This document shows, piece after piece, positions 43,690 through 52,840 of a stretch of 58,423 nt of DNA. The translations under genes and the position numbers were made by a program. Origin of the DNA: Pseudomonadota bacterium (GTDB lineage: Bacteria > Pseudomonadota > Gammaproteobacteria > Burkholderiales > Rhodocyclaceae). Within the stretch, counting starts at the first letter, position 1; every line of letters starts with the position of its first letter. The notes under the pieces were generated by a model that searched no databases, was not told where the DNA came from, and was given only the letters and a program-made list of their open reading frames with translations. The DNA lies in assembly GCA_018262195.1 (NCBI GenBank), contig JAGTRS010000029.1, forward strand, positions 1 to 58,423, read 5' to 3'.

Positions 43690-45651
43690 TCAGGCCGCCT
43701 CTGACGAATCCTGAGTCCCCACAGGAAGACTCAGCACAAAGGTCGTCCCGCGCTCCATTTCGCTGCTGACAGTAATGTCCCCACCATGATGTTTGATGAC
43801 ATGGTAGGCCACGGCAAGACCGAGCCCCATCCCCTGCCCGACATCCCGCGTCGAAAAGAATGGATCGAATACCCGACCCAGGTTATCGGCCGCAATACCG
43901 TGACCAGTATCCGCAATCTCAATCTCCACCTTTTCGCCTGAGACACGCGTCGAGATGCGGACTTCCCCGGTGCCCTCAATGGCCTGAAGCGAATTGAGCA
44001 GGATGTTCCTGAATACCTGACCAAGCTGCGGCGCATTGCACAGGAGCAAGGGCAGATTGCCATAACTTGCGGAGATCGAAACGCGCTCACCAAAGTCATT
44101 GGCCATGCCAGCCAGGGTGCTCTGCAGACAGTGGTTCAGATCGGCTGTCTGCCACTCCTTTTGATCGACGAAGGAGAAGTCGCGCAAATCCTGAACGATC
44201 TGCCTGACCCTGGACAAACCATCCAGGGAATCCCGTATCAAGGGCGACAAATCCTCGAGAATAAAAGGCAGATCGATTTTTTCCTCAATCTCCCGAAGTT
44301 TTTCCGCCAGGTCAGGATGTGCCACAAGATGGGTCGCCAAAAGCGTCGACTGGTTGTTCAAACCCTTGACGAGGGCCTCGACGTAGCCTTGCATGACCGA
44401 AACATTGGAGATGATGAATCCGAGCGGATTATTGATTTCATGCGCCACCCCGGCGGCCAGTTGGCCGACGGCGGCCATCATTCTGGACTGCACCAACTGG
44501 CTGCGGGTGTCAGCCAGCTTGTCGATCAAGCGCTGCTGCTCGGCCTGTTCGGCCTGCAGGGCAGAGTTGGCAAGTTCCAGTTCCTGCGTTCGCTCATGCA
44601 CCCGCAGTTCGAGGACCCGTTCACTTTCGCGCAGGGCAAGTTCAGCTTGCCAGTGCTGGAAGATCTCCGTCTGGAGACTCTCGTTTGCATCATTCAGCGC
44701 CGCCGTCCGCACCGAGACCTCCTGCGCCAACAACAAGGGCCGGTAAAGCAGATGAAAGGCGAGCAATGCCGATAAAACGCTGACCACCAGGACAACCAGC
44801 GATAACCACGTCAAGGTCAGCGTCGGCGTATGCCAGCCACCTGTGCGAACGACGCTCAAGGTCCACTCGCCGTTGGGAATGGTGATCCGGATGCTCACCG
44901 GATCGACCATGGGAACCTGCGTCGATCGCCAAATGGTCTGCAACTCACCACCACCAGGACGAACACGGGTTAACTCGAAATCGTGACCTTGCGCACGCTC
45001 GCCGGTCAATGCGCTGGACAGAAGCAAATCCTCAATCCGGACAAGCGCAGTGACGAACCCCCAGAAATGTTCCTCTCGCTTGCCGATATCAAGAAAGACC
45101 GGTAGCCGCCCGACCACGGCCTGGCCACCTTGCCTTAACTCGAATGGCCCGGCCAGGGTTAGTGCCCGCGACTTCAGGGCAAGAAAGGCCTCTTTGTTGC
45201 GCTCCGGATCATCAAGCAGGTTATGCCCGATTGCCGCTTCGTGGCCTGCCGTTGGGACGATATGCCTTATCACGCCATTGGGAGCCAACTGCAGCGCACT
45301 CAACCCCCCATACATGGTCAACATTCCGCTTGCCAGCGCTTCGAAATCCTCAGCTTGTCCATTTCCCTGGCGCAGTAACGCTGCCAGGGCATAAGTCGCA
45401 GAGAGCGAGCGGGTCAGCTGCTGTTCCAGTAGATGCCCATGGACTGATGCTGCAGCGATGGCTTCCCGCTTGTGCTCTTCGACCTCATTCTGGTCAAGCC
45501 ACAGGATTACCGCGCTGCCCAACAGCATGCATCCAACAAAAACAATCAGAACCTTCCGGTAGAGGCTACGTAATAGCGCGGGGGCATGACGCTCTGTCTG
45601 AATGGGCGCAGCGGCTCGGGGTGAGATGAGGAGATCTTGCGATGGAACCAT
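43690..45651 (-). CDS. CHASE-domain sensor histidine kinase
   Basis: 653 residues from ATG 45651 (AGGA upstream). Membrane helices about 32-52 and 285-305 enclose a CHASE-type periplasmic sensor. A coiled coil (about 320-385) leads into the phosphoacceptor region with GVAHEINNPLG and an HATPase domain with NILLNSLQAI, DTGHGI and GMGLGLAVAYHV. It is divergent from the MtrAB-type operon with a shared 137-base control region, so regulation of that operon is plausible. No response regulator is adjacent. Its sensor domain resembles the orphan CHASE protein at 34723-35604. Confidence 0.92.
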   Translation of the reverse strand: MVPSQDLLISPRAAAPIQTERHAPALLRSLYRKVLIVFVGCMLLGSAVILWLDQNEVEEHKREAIAAASVHGHLLEQQLTRSLSATYALAALLRQGNGQAEDFEALASGMLTMYGGLSALQLAPNGVIRHIVPTAGHEAAIGHNLLDDPERNKEAFLALKSRALTLAGPFELRQGGQAVVGRLPVFLDIGKREEHFWGFVTALVRIEDLLLSSALTGERAQGHDFELTRVRPGGGELQTIWRSTQVPMVDPVSIRITIPNGEWTLSVVRTGGWHTPTLTLTWLSLVVLVVSVLSALLAFHLLYRPLLLAQEVSVRTAALNDANESLQTEIFQHWQAELALRESERVLELRVHERTQELELANSALQAEQAEQQRLIDKLADTRSQLVQSRMMAAVGQLAAGVAHEINNPLGFIISNVSVMQGYVEALVKGLNNQSTLLATHLVAHPDLAEKLREIEEKIDLPFILEDLSPLIRDSLDGLSRVRQIVQDLRDFSFVDQKEWQTADLNHCLQSTLAGMANDFGERVSISASYGNLPLLLCNAPQLGQVFRNILLNSLQAIEGTGEVRISTRVSGEKVEIEIADTGHGIAADNLGRVFDPFFSTRDVGQGMGLGLAVAYHVIKHHGGDITVSSEMERGTTFVLSLPVGTQDSSEAA

Positions 45652-45685
45652 GCCAGTCCTTAAGCAAATCCCAAGCCCAAGGGAA

Positions 45686-45712
45686 AATAACCATTTATTT
45701 CATATGGTTATT
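45686..45712. promoter_or_regulatory. Inverted repeat in the divergent kinase / MtrAB control region
   Basis: AATAACCAT (45686-45694) and ATGGTTATT (45704-45712) are perfect 9-bp inverted repeats with a 9-base spacer. The site is 35 bases from the kinase start and about 40-67 bases upstream of the predicted start of the cytochrome operon, a position fit for an activator or a repressor dimer. Confidence 0.55.
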
Positions 45713-45726
45713 CAAGAGTTTCCCAC

Positions 45727-45742
45727 TGGCACGCAACCTGCT
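45727..45742 (+). promoter_or_regulatory. Sigma-54 promoter for the MtrAB-type operon
   Basis: TGGCACG-CAAC-CTGCT differs from TGGCACG-N4-TTGCT at one position only and keeps GG-N10-GC. The expected start near 45753 is about 36 bases before ATG 45789. Confidence 0.65.
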
Positions 45743-45788
45743 CATTGCCCTCCGACATTCAACATACTGAATCCAACGGAGCCGATAG

Positions 45789-46115
45789 ATGCGCACACTA
45801 TTAACCATCGCCAGCCTGGGGCTGCTGGGCATGACTTCCAGCACCTTTGCTTTAGACGAAGCAGCGGCGGAAAGCTTGGCACGCAAGAGCGGCTGCTTCA
45901 AGTGCCACGCCATCGACAAAAAGAAGGATGGCCCGCCCTACAAGGAAATCGCCGGTAAATGGAAGGGCAAGGGCGACGCCGAACAGAAGCTCACCACCCA
46001 CGTCACCACCTCGCCCAAGGTCAAGATCGACGGCAAGGAAGAGGACCACGAACAACTGAAGAGCAAGGATCCGGGCGACGTGAAAAACGTCGTTCAGTGG
46101 ATTCTGAGCCGCTAA
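45789..46115 (+). CDS. Small monohaem cytochrome c without a distal methionine
   Basis: 108 residues: signal peptide (cleavage near TFALDE) and one haem motif CFKCH (Cys36, Cys39, His40) in class I context. No methionine occurs after residue 15, so the usual Met ligand is missing; His71 (TTHVTT) or His87 (EDHEQL) could be the sixth ligand. The protein is rich in Lys/Asp/Glu. First gene of the MtrAB-type operon, 21 bases before the decahaem gene; a periplasmic shuttle to the conduit is likely. Confidence 0.88.
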   Translation: MRTLLTIASLGLLGMTSSTFALDEAAAESLARKSGCFKCHAIDKKKDGPPYKEIAGKWKGKGDAEQKLTTHVTTSPKVKIDGKEEDHEQLKSKDPGDVKNVVQWILSR

Positions 46116-46136
46116 GCGGCGTGTCTCGGGGGAAAC

Positions 46137-47150
46137 ATGAACGCTAAATCACACCAGGCAGCTCAACCCGGATTCTCAATACCGGGAAACAGATCTATTA
46201 CTAACGTCATAATCTACGCACTATGGTTTATTGCCGCTGCATTTCTGACCACGACGCATGCCAGCCATGCCGCTGAAAATAAAGCACAAGTCAAAAACGG
46301 CATCATTTTCGATCAGGATGCAAAGTGCACGAAATGCCATGATGAGAACGAAAGCAACCCGGTTCTCAGCATTGGAAAAACCCGCCACGGCACCCGCGCC
46401 GATGGCCGCCTGCCCAGTTGTGTCGGCTGCCACGGCGACAGCGACACCCATGTAAACAAGCCGGAAGGCAAGAAGGAACGCCCGAAACCGACCTTCCCGT
46501 TCGGCAAGCAGACCCTCAACGACATCACCGCTCACAATGAGGTTTGCGCAAGCTGCCACAAGGGTGGCAAGTTCATTCACTGGCAGGGCAGTGCCCACTC
46601 GGCGCGCGATGTCGCCTGCACTTCGTGCCACCAACTGCACACGGCTCATGACAAGGTAAAGGACAAGCGCACCCAGCCTGAAGTCTGCTTCACCTGCCAC
46701 AAGGAGCAACGTAGCCTGGTTAACAAGCAGTCGCACCACCCGATCGTCGAAGGCAAGGTCGCCTGCTCCGACTGCCATGCCTCGCACGGCTCGGCAGGAC
46801 CAAAGCTGATGCAGCGCGACACCATTGCCGACACCTGCTTTACCTGCCACATGGAGAAACGCGGCCCCTTCGTGCGCAAGCACGAGCCAGCAGAAGACTG
46901 CACCATCTGCCACAACCCGCACGGCTCCTCCGTTGACAACCTGCTCAAGACGCGCCCGCCTTACCTTTGCCAGCAATGCCATGAACCCCAGACCCACCAG
47001 GGTGGCATCTCAGGATTCAACAGCGGCACAGGTGCCGGCACCCGAACCAAGGGCATCACGATGGGGCGTTCCTGCCTGAACTGTCATACCAATATCCATG
47101 GCACGAACAACCCGGCCAACGTGGGCAACGAGCGGACTTTCCGCCGCTAA
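46137..47150 (+). CDS. Decahaem c-type cytochrome, MtrA/PioA/MtoA family
   Basis: 337 residues with a signal segment (about 22-47) and ten CxxCH motifs in order: CTKCH, CVGCH, CASCH, CTSCH, CFTCH, CSDCH, CFTCH, CTICH, CQQCH and CLNCH. Length and haem number match MtrA-type proteins (DmsE family), which sit inside an outer-membrane barrel and pass electrons across it. The next gene encodes that barrel. By family knowledge the pair may work outward (metal or electrode reduction) or inward (Fe(II) oxidation as in PioAB/MtoAB). No extracellular MtrC-like cytochrome is in this operon. Confidence 0.93.
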   Translation: MNAKSHQAAQPGFSIPGNRSITNVIIYALWFIAAAFLTTTHASHAAENKAQVKNGIIFDQDAKCTKCHDENESNPVLSIGKTRHGTRADGRLPSCVGCHGDSDTHVNKPEGKKERPKPTFPFGKQTLNDITAHNEVCASCHKGGKFIHWQGSAHSARDVACTSCHQLHTAHDKVKDKRTQPEVCFTCHKEQRSLVNKQSHHPIVEGKVACSDCHASHGSAGPKLMQRDTIADTCFTCHMEKRGPFVRKHEPAEDCTICHNPHGSSVDNLLKTRPPYLCQQCHEPQTHQGGISGFNSGTGAGTRTKGITMGRSCLNCHTNIHGTNNPANVGNERTFRR

Positions 47151-47163
47151 GCGAGAGACAGAC

Positions 47164-49320
47164 ATGAACACCCAAACCCGGAAAGCAACCCTGCCCCTGC
47201 CGCTCAAGGCCAGTGTGGCCGCCACTCTGATCGCCTTCTCGACAGCCGGCCAGGCCGCCGATGAAGATCTCGACCCGGAAGTTCTGCGCCTGATCAGGCC
47301 GGAGAGCACAGTCAGTCTCGGCCTCGGCTCGGTCAGCGGCGACAGCCAGCGCTATGGCATGTACAACGGCCAGCACGACTCGGGCATCTTCGGCATCGGC
47401 GAATTTTCCCTTGTCCGCCGCGACGATGCCACCGGCACCTGGCTACGCGCCCAGGGCCGCAATCTCGGCATTCCGCAAGCCGAATTGCGGGTCGAGCACG
47501 AACGCCAGGGCCATTGGCAGTATTTCGTCGAATACGACCAGTCCACCCGCTACTCGCCCTATACCTTCTATAGCAATCTGCAGGGAGTCGGCTCGAATTC
47601 GCTCTCCTACGCGAATACCAACACCGCCCAACCCCGAAGTACGGCCAAACTCCCCGACATGAGTGTCGAGCGGCAAAATGCCCGCCTCGGCTTCAATTAC
47701 CAGTTCAGTCGGGATCTGGAGTTCAGGGTCAACTTTCAGAATACCGAGAAGAAAGGCGAACGTCAGTTCGGCCGTGGGACACCCAGCGTTCAAGAGTTTC
47801 TGGTCGAGCCGATCGACTGGGTCACCCGGCAACTGGATGTGGTGCTGAACTACACAGGAAACAAGTTTCAGCTTTCCGGTGGCTACTACGGCTCGCTATT
47901 CCAGAATGCCAACAACCAGTTGAACATTGATGGTGGCAATACTGCCCTGCGCACTGCAGCCAGCCCGAACCTGCCCTTCACTGTGATGTCCCTGGCGCCG
48001 GACAACATTGCCCACCAGTTCCACCTGACGGGTGCGTACCAATTCACCGACAAGACGCGTGGCACATTCAAGGTGGCCCGCACCCTGGCCTCGCAACGCG
48101 ACAGTTTTGTCTCCGTTCCTGCCCCCACGGGTGCCATCCCGACCGGTGGCCTCAACATGTCCGGACGTGGCGAACTGGGTGGGCGACTGGACACGACGCT
48201 GGTCAATCTTGGTCTGACGTCGCGCCCGATGAAGAATCTTTCAATGCTCGCCAATGTTCGCTACGAGGACCGCAATGACAACACGGCGGTCGCCCGCTAC
48301 ATCAATGTCACCAGTGCCGCTTCGTCGACCGATGGTTATAACGAACCGCGCTCGCTCAGTACCCTGAATGGCAAATTCGAAACCAGCTACCAACTGCCGG
48401 CCGGCTATCGGGTCACAGGTGGGATTGACTACGAAGAGAAGGAACGCTCGATTTCCGGCGTCCGCGTCGTCGGCTACCGAGCACGCACACAGGAAATCTC
48501 GGAGCGCATTGAACTGAAGAAATCGCTGGCGGAAGATCTCAATGGATCCCTCGCCTACATTCACAGCGACCGTAGCGGTTCGGCGTACGGTATTCTGCAG
48601 ACCTATAACGCCACGACCGGCAATGTAAACCCCGGCGCCTCCTACTCGAATGGCATGCAACCGATCTATATTGCTGATCGCATCCGGAACAAGGTTCGCC
48701 TGTTCACCGATTGGACCCCGCTGGAACCGCTCAATCTCCAACTCGCCGCGGAAAGCGCCGAGGACAACTATGGCGCAGGCCGAAACAGTCTGGACATCGG
48801 CGTTCGCCGGGGCAGCGCCCAACTCGTCTCGCTTGATGCCACATGGGCCATCAACGACAAATGGCGTGTCAATGGCTGGCTGTCGCGTAACGTCACCCGC
48901 ATGGATCAGGCCGACGGCAGCAGTGCAGCAACGCTGTGGGACGCATCGCTGATCAACCGTACCGACACCATTGGGATCGGCTTGCGCGGCAAGCTGACGG
49001 GGACCATCGACGTTGGGGCCGATGCCATGCTCGGCCGCGACAAGAGCGAATACAAGCAGGCCGGTGCCGCTGCAAACTCCCAAATACCGGATATCCGCTA
49101 TGACCAGACCACGATCAAGTTCTTTGGCCGCTACGCGCTCGACAAGGACAGCAACCTCCGCCTCGACCTGGTCTTCGATCACCGCAAGACGAATGACTGG
49201 ACCTGGAATGGTGCCGGATCATCCGGGGCATACGTTTATACCGATGGCAGCTGGGTTTATCAGGATCCGAATCAAAAAATCCACTTTATCGGCCTGACCT
49301 ACAACTTCGCATTCCGCTAA
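47164..49320 (+). CDS. Decahaem-associated outer-membrane porin, MtrB/PioB family
   Basis: 718 residues from ATG 47164; an earlier in-frame start would overlap the decahaem gene. Signal peptide (cleavage near GQAADED), then a large barrel with many alternating strands and frequent charged turns, ending in YNFAFR. Size and position behind an MtrA-type gene fit MtrB/PioB. The N-terminal CxxC found in MtrB of Shewanella is not seen. It is 4 bases before the chemoreceptor gene, indicating one transcription unit. Confidence 0.9.
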   Translation: MNTQTRKATLPLPLKASVAATLIAFSTAGQAADEDLDPEVLRLIRPESTVSLGLGSVSGDSQRYGMYNGQHDSGIFGIGEFSLVRRDDATGTWLRAQGRNLGIPQAELRVEHERQGHWQYFVEYDQSTRYSPYTFYSNLQGVGSNSLSYANTNTAQPRSTAKLPDMSVERQNARLGFNYQFSRDLEFRVNFQNTEKKGERQFGRGTPSVQEFLVEPIDWVTRQLDVVLNYTGNKFQLSGGYYGSLFQNANNQLNIDGGNTALRTAASPNLPFTVMSLAPDNIAHQFHLTGAYQFTDKTRGTFKVARTLASQRDSFVSVPAPTGAIPTGGLNMSGRGELGGRLDTTLVNLGLTSRPMKNLSMLANVRYEDRNDNTAVARYINVTSAASSTDGYNEPRSLSTLNGKFETSYQLPAGYRVTGGIDYEEKERSISGVRVVGYRARTQEISERIELKKSLAEDLNGSLAYIHSDRSGSAYGILQTYNATTGNVNPGASYSNGMQPIYIADRIRNKVRLFTDWTPLEPLNLQLAAESAEDNYGAGRNSLDIGVRRGSAQLVSLDATWAINDKWRVNGWLSRNVTRMDQADGSSAATLWDASLINRTDTIGIGLRGKLTGTIDVGADAMLGRDKSEYKQAGAAANSQIPDIRYDQTTIKFFGRYALDKDSNLRLDLVFDHRKTNDWTWNGAGSSGAYVYTDGSWVYQDPNQKIHFIGLTYNFAFR

Positions 49321-49324
49321 CCCC

Positions 49325-50986
49325 ATGAACCCATTCGAAGCCATGGCTCAACGCCCCCCACTGAAACGGTTGTACAACGTCAAGATCTGGATCCGCCTGG
49401 TCATCTCGATCGCCGCGATGCTCAGCCTGGCATGGGGGAGCATCATCTACTGGACTGCCTACCAACAGCGGAACATGGCGCTCCACCAGGCGCGCGACCT
49501 GGCAATGAGTGTGAACCAGATGACCATGGCCAACCTGCTGTTCATGAAGGTGACCAAGACCATCAAGAAACGGCATATCTACTACGACCAGGTGCGCCAG
49601 TCTGAAGCAATCAAGGATTTGCGCGTCCTGCGTGGTAATCAGGTGATTCATGAGATGGGCGATGGCGACGAAATTGCCATGAACCCGGACGCTCTTGAAA
49701 AACAGGTCATGACCACCGGCAAGACCCTGTTCGAAGAGGCCCAGGACCCCAAGCATGGTCATGTCCTGGTCGCTATTTTCCCGGCCATCGCATCAAAAAA
49801 CTACCTCGGGCGTGACTGCATGGAATGCCACGAGGAGGTCAAGGAAGGCGACATTCTCGGTGCGGTGTCGATGAAGGTGTCACTTGCCGAACTGGACGAT
49901 GCGGTTGCCGAATCCCGCATGGGCATGATCATGGCGACGCTGATGATTTCCGCCCCTCTGCTGCTGTTCGTCTTCATCTTCGTGCGCAGCTTCGTCACGA
50001 TTCCGCTTGCTGCCATGGCGCACAATCTGAAAGGTATCGCCAGCGGCGATGGCGATCTGCGCAGCCGCCTGCCGGTAAAGGGCTGCGACGAGGTGGGCGA
50101 AGCCTCGACTGCCTTCAACTCGATGATGGAAAAACTGCAGACACTGATCTCACAAATCAACTGCATCGCCTCGCGAGTGGCCAACTCAGCCGGTGAATTG
50201 CGCTCCCGTACCGACAATGTGGCCAAGGGCTCGGAATCCCAGGCGCGCGACTCGGAAAATGCCGCACTCGCGCTCGACGAGATCGCCACCGCTATCGTCA
50301 GCGTCAGTCAATCCTGCGCCCAAGTCCACCAACTGACGCTGGCGGGCCAGAAGCACACCGCCGAGGGGCAGGCAAGCCTGCATGAACTGCAGCACCAGGT
50401 CACCATGGTAGAACACGCTGTCGGAAACATCGCCGAGAAGGTCGAAAGCTTCGTCGCCAGCACGGTATCGATCACCAAGATGACCCAGGAAGTGAAAGAC
50501 ATTGCCGACCAGACCAATCTGCTCGCGCTCAATGCAGCCATCGAGGCGGCACGGGCCGGGGAAATGGGTCGTGGCTTTGCAGTTGTTGCCGATGAAGTCC
50601 GCAAGCTGGCCGAAAAATCGAACCGCTCCGCCGTAGAAATCGACAAGCTGACCACAGCCTTGGGCAACGAATCAGCTCAGGTGCGCAACGCGCTCAACAG
50701 CGGCCTGCAAGTCCTTGCCGCCAGCCATGGTTCAATGTCGGCCGTATCCAGCGTCCTTGACAATGCCGCAGCGACGGTGAATCAGGTGGCTCTGGGCATG
50801 ACGGAAGTCAATGAAGCAACAGAGCAGCAACAGCTGGCTTCCGGGCTGGCATCCGCTCAAGTGGACTCCATCGCCAGTCAGGCCAGGGAAAACGGCAATG
50901 CCATCCAGTCGATGAATGAATCGATGCAGGAACTCAGTCAGCTTGCCCGAACGCTTGAGCAAGAGCTCAGTCGATTCAAGATCTGA
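49325..50986 (+). CDS. Haem c-containing methyl-accepting chemotaxis protein
   Basis: 553 residues. Membrane helices about 24-44 and 195-217 border a periplasmic domain with a c-type haem motif CMECH (Cys165, Cys168, His169). A HAMP domain and a chemoreceptor signalling domain follow, with the hairpin [20 protein letters not shown] and [18 protein letters not shown]. The sensor is homologous to that of the GGDEF-EAL protein at 38974-41388 (shared LGAVSM after the haem motif, NYLG before it). It begins 4 bases after the porin stop, so it is co-expressed with the conduit; redox taxis toward electron acceptors or donors is a reasonable inference. Confidence 0.93.
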   Translation: MNPFEAMAQRPPLKRLYNVKIWIRLVISIAAMLSLAWGSIIYWTAYQQRNMALHQARDLAMSVNQMTMANLLFMKVTKTIKKRHIYYDQVRQSEAIKDLRVLRGNQVIHEMGDGDEIAMNPDALEKQVMTTGKTLFEEAQDPKHGHVLVAIFPAIASKNYLGRDCMECHEEVKEGDILGAVSMKVSLAELDDAVAESRMGMIMATLMISAPLLLFVFIFVRSFVTIPLAAMAHNLKGIASGDGDLRSRLPVKGCDEVGEASTAFNSMMEKLQTLISQINCIASRVANSAGELRSRTDNVAKGSESQARDSENAALALDEIATAIVSVSQSCAQVHQLTLAGQKHTAEGQASLHELQHQVTMVEHAVGNIAEKVESFVASTVSITKMTQEVKDIADQTNLLALNAAIEAARAGEMGRGFAVVADEVRKLAEKSNRSAVEIDKLTTALGNESAQVRNALNSGLQVLAASHGSMSAVSSVLDNAAATVNQVALGMTEVNEATEQQQLASGLASAQVDSIASQARENGNAIQSMNESMQELSQLARTLEQELSRFKI

Positions 50987-50998
50987 TAAGGATACCCA

Positions 50999-51790
50999 TT
51001 GACCAAATTACTGGAGCCCACCGAACGGCGAAAACGTCGCGATCCCGAGGTCAAGGTGTGGGATCGCTTCGTACGCATTCACCATTGGTTGCTGGTAATC
51101 GCCTTCGCAACCATTTATCTCGAATACAAGAAATTTCCGCTGCATCCCTACGCGGGCTACCTGATCTGCATTCTGATCACCACTCGCATCATCTGGGGAT
51201 TCACCAGCAAGGGCGCAGCCCGCTTCTCTGCCTTCTGGTATCGTCCCGCCGAGATGCTTGCCTATTGTCGGGATGCTCTATCCGGCAAGGCGACGTATTA
51301 CTACAGCCACAACCCGATGGGCGCCGCAATGGTGTATGCCCTGCTGAGCACGCTGCTCGTCACTTGCCTTGTCGGCCTGCTGGCCTACAGTGCCAGCCAG
51401 CAACTCGGACCTTTTGGTGCGTTGATCCCCGATGCCTGGGAAGAGCAGCTGATCGATGCACACCGTTTAGGCGGTCACCTGCTCGCCATCCTTGTCGTCG
51501 GCCACTTGTGCGGCGTCGTCTGGGCCACCTGGCTGCATCGGGAAAACTATGTACTCGCCATGCTGACAGGGCTTCGCCGAATTCCGAGAGCGATCCCTCT
51601 CCCCGCTGGCGCCAAGCATCCCGAAAAGAAAAAGGACACCACGGGCCTATTGTCCAGCCTGCTCAGGTGGCTCAATTTCAAGCACCCCTTCATCGCTACC
51701 CTGCTCCTGATGCTGCTTATTATCGGCGGGGTGATCTTGCCGACCATCCATTTCCTGGTCGGCATCAACAAGGTTCTACCGGCCTACTAA
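50999..51790 (+). CDS. b561-type membrane cytochrome b
   Basis: 263 residues from TTG 50999 preceded by AAGGA. The start KVWDRFVRIHHWLLVIAF and the later AHRLGGHLLAILVVGH carry the histidines expected to bind two b haems in the Ni/Fe-hydrogenase b-subunit/cytochrome b561 family. About four to five membrane helices are present, plus a C-terminal extension with a Lys-rich loop (HPEKKKD) and one more helix (ATLLLMLLIIGGVILPTIHF). It is a good candidate for the inner-membrane quinone-linked partner of the MtrAB-type conduit, replacing CymA, which is absent here. Confidence 0.88.
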   Translation: MTKLLEPTERRKRRDPEVKVWDRFVRIHHWLLVIAFATIYLEYKKFPLHPYAGYLICILITTRIIWGFTSKGAARFSAFWYRPAEMLAYCRDALSGKATYYYSHNPMGAAMVYALLSTLLVTCLVGLLAYSASQQLGPFGALIPDAWEEQLIDAHRLGGHLLAILVVGHLCGVVWATWLHRENYVLAMLTGLRRIPRAIPLPAGAKHPEKKKDTTGLLSSLLRWLNFKHPFIATLLLMLLIIGGVILPTIHFLVGINKVLPAY

Positions 51791-51805
51791 CTATTGAGTA
51801 TCGGG

Positions 51806-51821
51806 TGGCCTGCGTCTTGCT
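51806..51821 (+). promoter_or_regulatory. Candidate sigma-54 promoter for the hemerythrin operon
   Basis: TGGCCTG-CGTC-TTGCT has the correct GG-N10-GC spacing and full TGGC and TTGCT. The expected start near 51832 is about 25 bases before ATG 51858. Confidence 0.55.
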
Positions 51822-51857
51822 ATATCTTTGGTAATAGCAACAAACCATGGAATCACG

Positions 51858-52097
51858 ATGCACAAACCGACAACCGTTTCTTCCAAATCCGCCATGGATC
51901 ATCTTGGCGAATACATTGCTGGCGTCAGCAAATTTCCTGAAAAATTTGCCTTGATCGCCGCTAACCATCGCAGTTCCGAGCAAAGTCTGGGACGTGCCGC
52001 TGCAGCGCTTCGCTCCATGGGAGCCCTGAATCGCCCCCGTCATGATTCCGAATTAAGGAATCATCGTCCCAACGCTGAGAATTCTGCGGGAGCATAA
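51858..52097 (+). CDS. Small hypothetical protein (79 residues)
   Basis: ATG 51858 opens a frame beginning MHKPTTVSSKSAMDHLGEY with a helical centre and a polar, arginine-rich tail. No signal peptide or known motif. Support comes from its place directly behind a sigma-54-like promoter and 15 bases before the hemerythrin gene. The ribosome binding site is weak, so it could also be leader sequence. Confidence 0.45.
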   Translation: MHKPTTVSSKSAMDHLGEYIAGVSKFPEKFALIAANHRSSEQSLGRAAAALRSMGALNRPRHDSELRNHRPNAENSAGA

Positions 52098-52112
52098 AGA
52101 GAAGGAAGCAGA

Positions 52113-52541
52113 GTGACTACCCTAGGCCAAACCAAACTGATTCTGTGGGATGACTCCTTCAGCGTCGGCGAAAAGACCCTCGACAAACACCATCAGCACC
52201 TGGCGCAGCTAATCAATCAACTGGGTGGCATTGACTCAAACGAAATCAAATCCGAAGAGATGGTGGACATCCTCTCAGCGCTCGTCAGCTATGCGGAATA
52301 CCACTTTCAACATGAGGAAGAGTTGATGGCTCAAGTGGAGTATCACGAACTTGAATCTCATCGACAGGAACACATCCATTTCTGCGAGGTGGTATCCGAG
52401 ATTTGCTACGGTGCAACTTTGGGTGTCATCAGCGCAAAGGAGCTTTTCAGCTATCTGACTCGCTGGTGGCGCAACCACATACTGCTTGAAGACATGAAGT
52501 ACAAGCCTCATCTGGCAGCCATCTCCCCGGAAATCGCATGA
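52113..52541 (+). CDS. Bacteriohemerythrin
   Basis: 142 residues from GTG 52113 (AGAGAAGGA upstream). The ligands of the di-iron site are visible: DKHHQHL, YHFQHEEELM, HRQEHIHF and HILLEDMKY. Single-domain, cytoplasmic, about the usual length. It binds oxygen reversibly, as a sensor, carrier or scavenger that could protect oxygen-sensitive electron transfer. Its stop overlaps the next start (ATGA). Confidence 0.93.
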   Translation: MTTLGQTKLILWDDSFSVGEKTLDKHHQHLAQLINQLGGIDSNEIKSEEMVDILSALVSYAEYHFQHEEELMAQVEYHELESHRQEHIHFCEVVSEICYGATLGVISAKELFSYLTRWWRNHILLEDMKYKPHLAAISPEIA

Positions 52542-52840
52542 GCATCGGTGCCAGAGTTCTCCTTCTGCTGTGTTGTGCATTCACGTGGAGCGCCGTCGCC
52601 CAGACGATGATTCCAAAGCTTGACCAGGAGGGTCGCAAGGGTGACGTTGCCCGCCAGGCCCGGCAAAAGGCACTGGACCGCTTCAATGCTGCCGACAAGG
52701 ACAAGGACGCCCGACTCTCGCTGGAGGAGGTCGCACAGGACTCCCCTTACCTTGCCGAAAAATTTTCTGAACGAGATACGAACCGCGATGGCTTTCTGAG
52801 TTGGGAAGAATACGTCGGTCACAATCGTTGGGAAAAATGA
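52538..52840 (+). CDS. Exported EF-hand protein
   Basis: 100 residues: signal peptide (cleavage near SAVAQT) and two EF-hand loops: DKDKDARLSLEE and DTNRDGFLSWEE. Probably a small periplasmic calcium-binding protein. It overlaps both neighbours by 4 bases, so hemerythrin, EF-hand protein and regulator are translationally coupled. Confidence 0.85.
   Translation: MSIGARVLLLLCCAFTWSAVAQTMIPKLDQEGRKGDVARQARQKALDRFNAADKDKDARLSLEEVAQDSPYLAEKFSERDTNRDGFLSWEEYVGHNRWEK

Noticed and set aside
45663..45678. GGGCTTG-GGAT-TTGCT on the minus strand as a sigma-54 promoter for the CHASE kinase
   Set aside because: The start site would fall about 2 bases before the kinase ATG, downstream of its Shine-Dalgarno, so it cannot make a normal mRNA unless the start codon is wrong.
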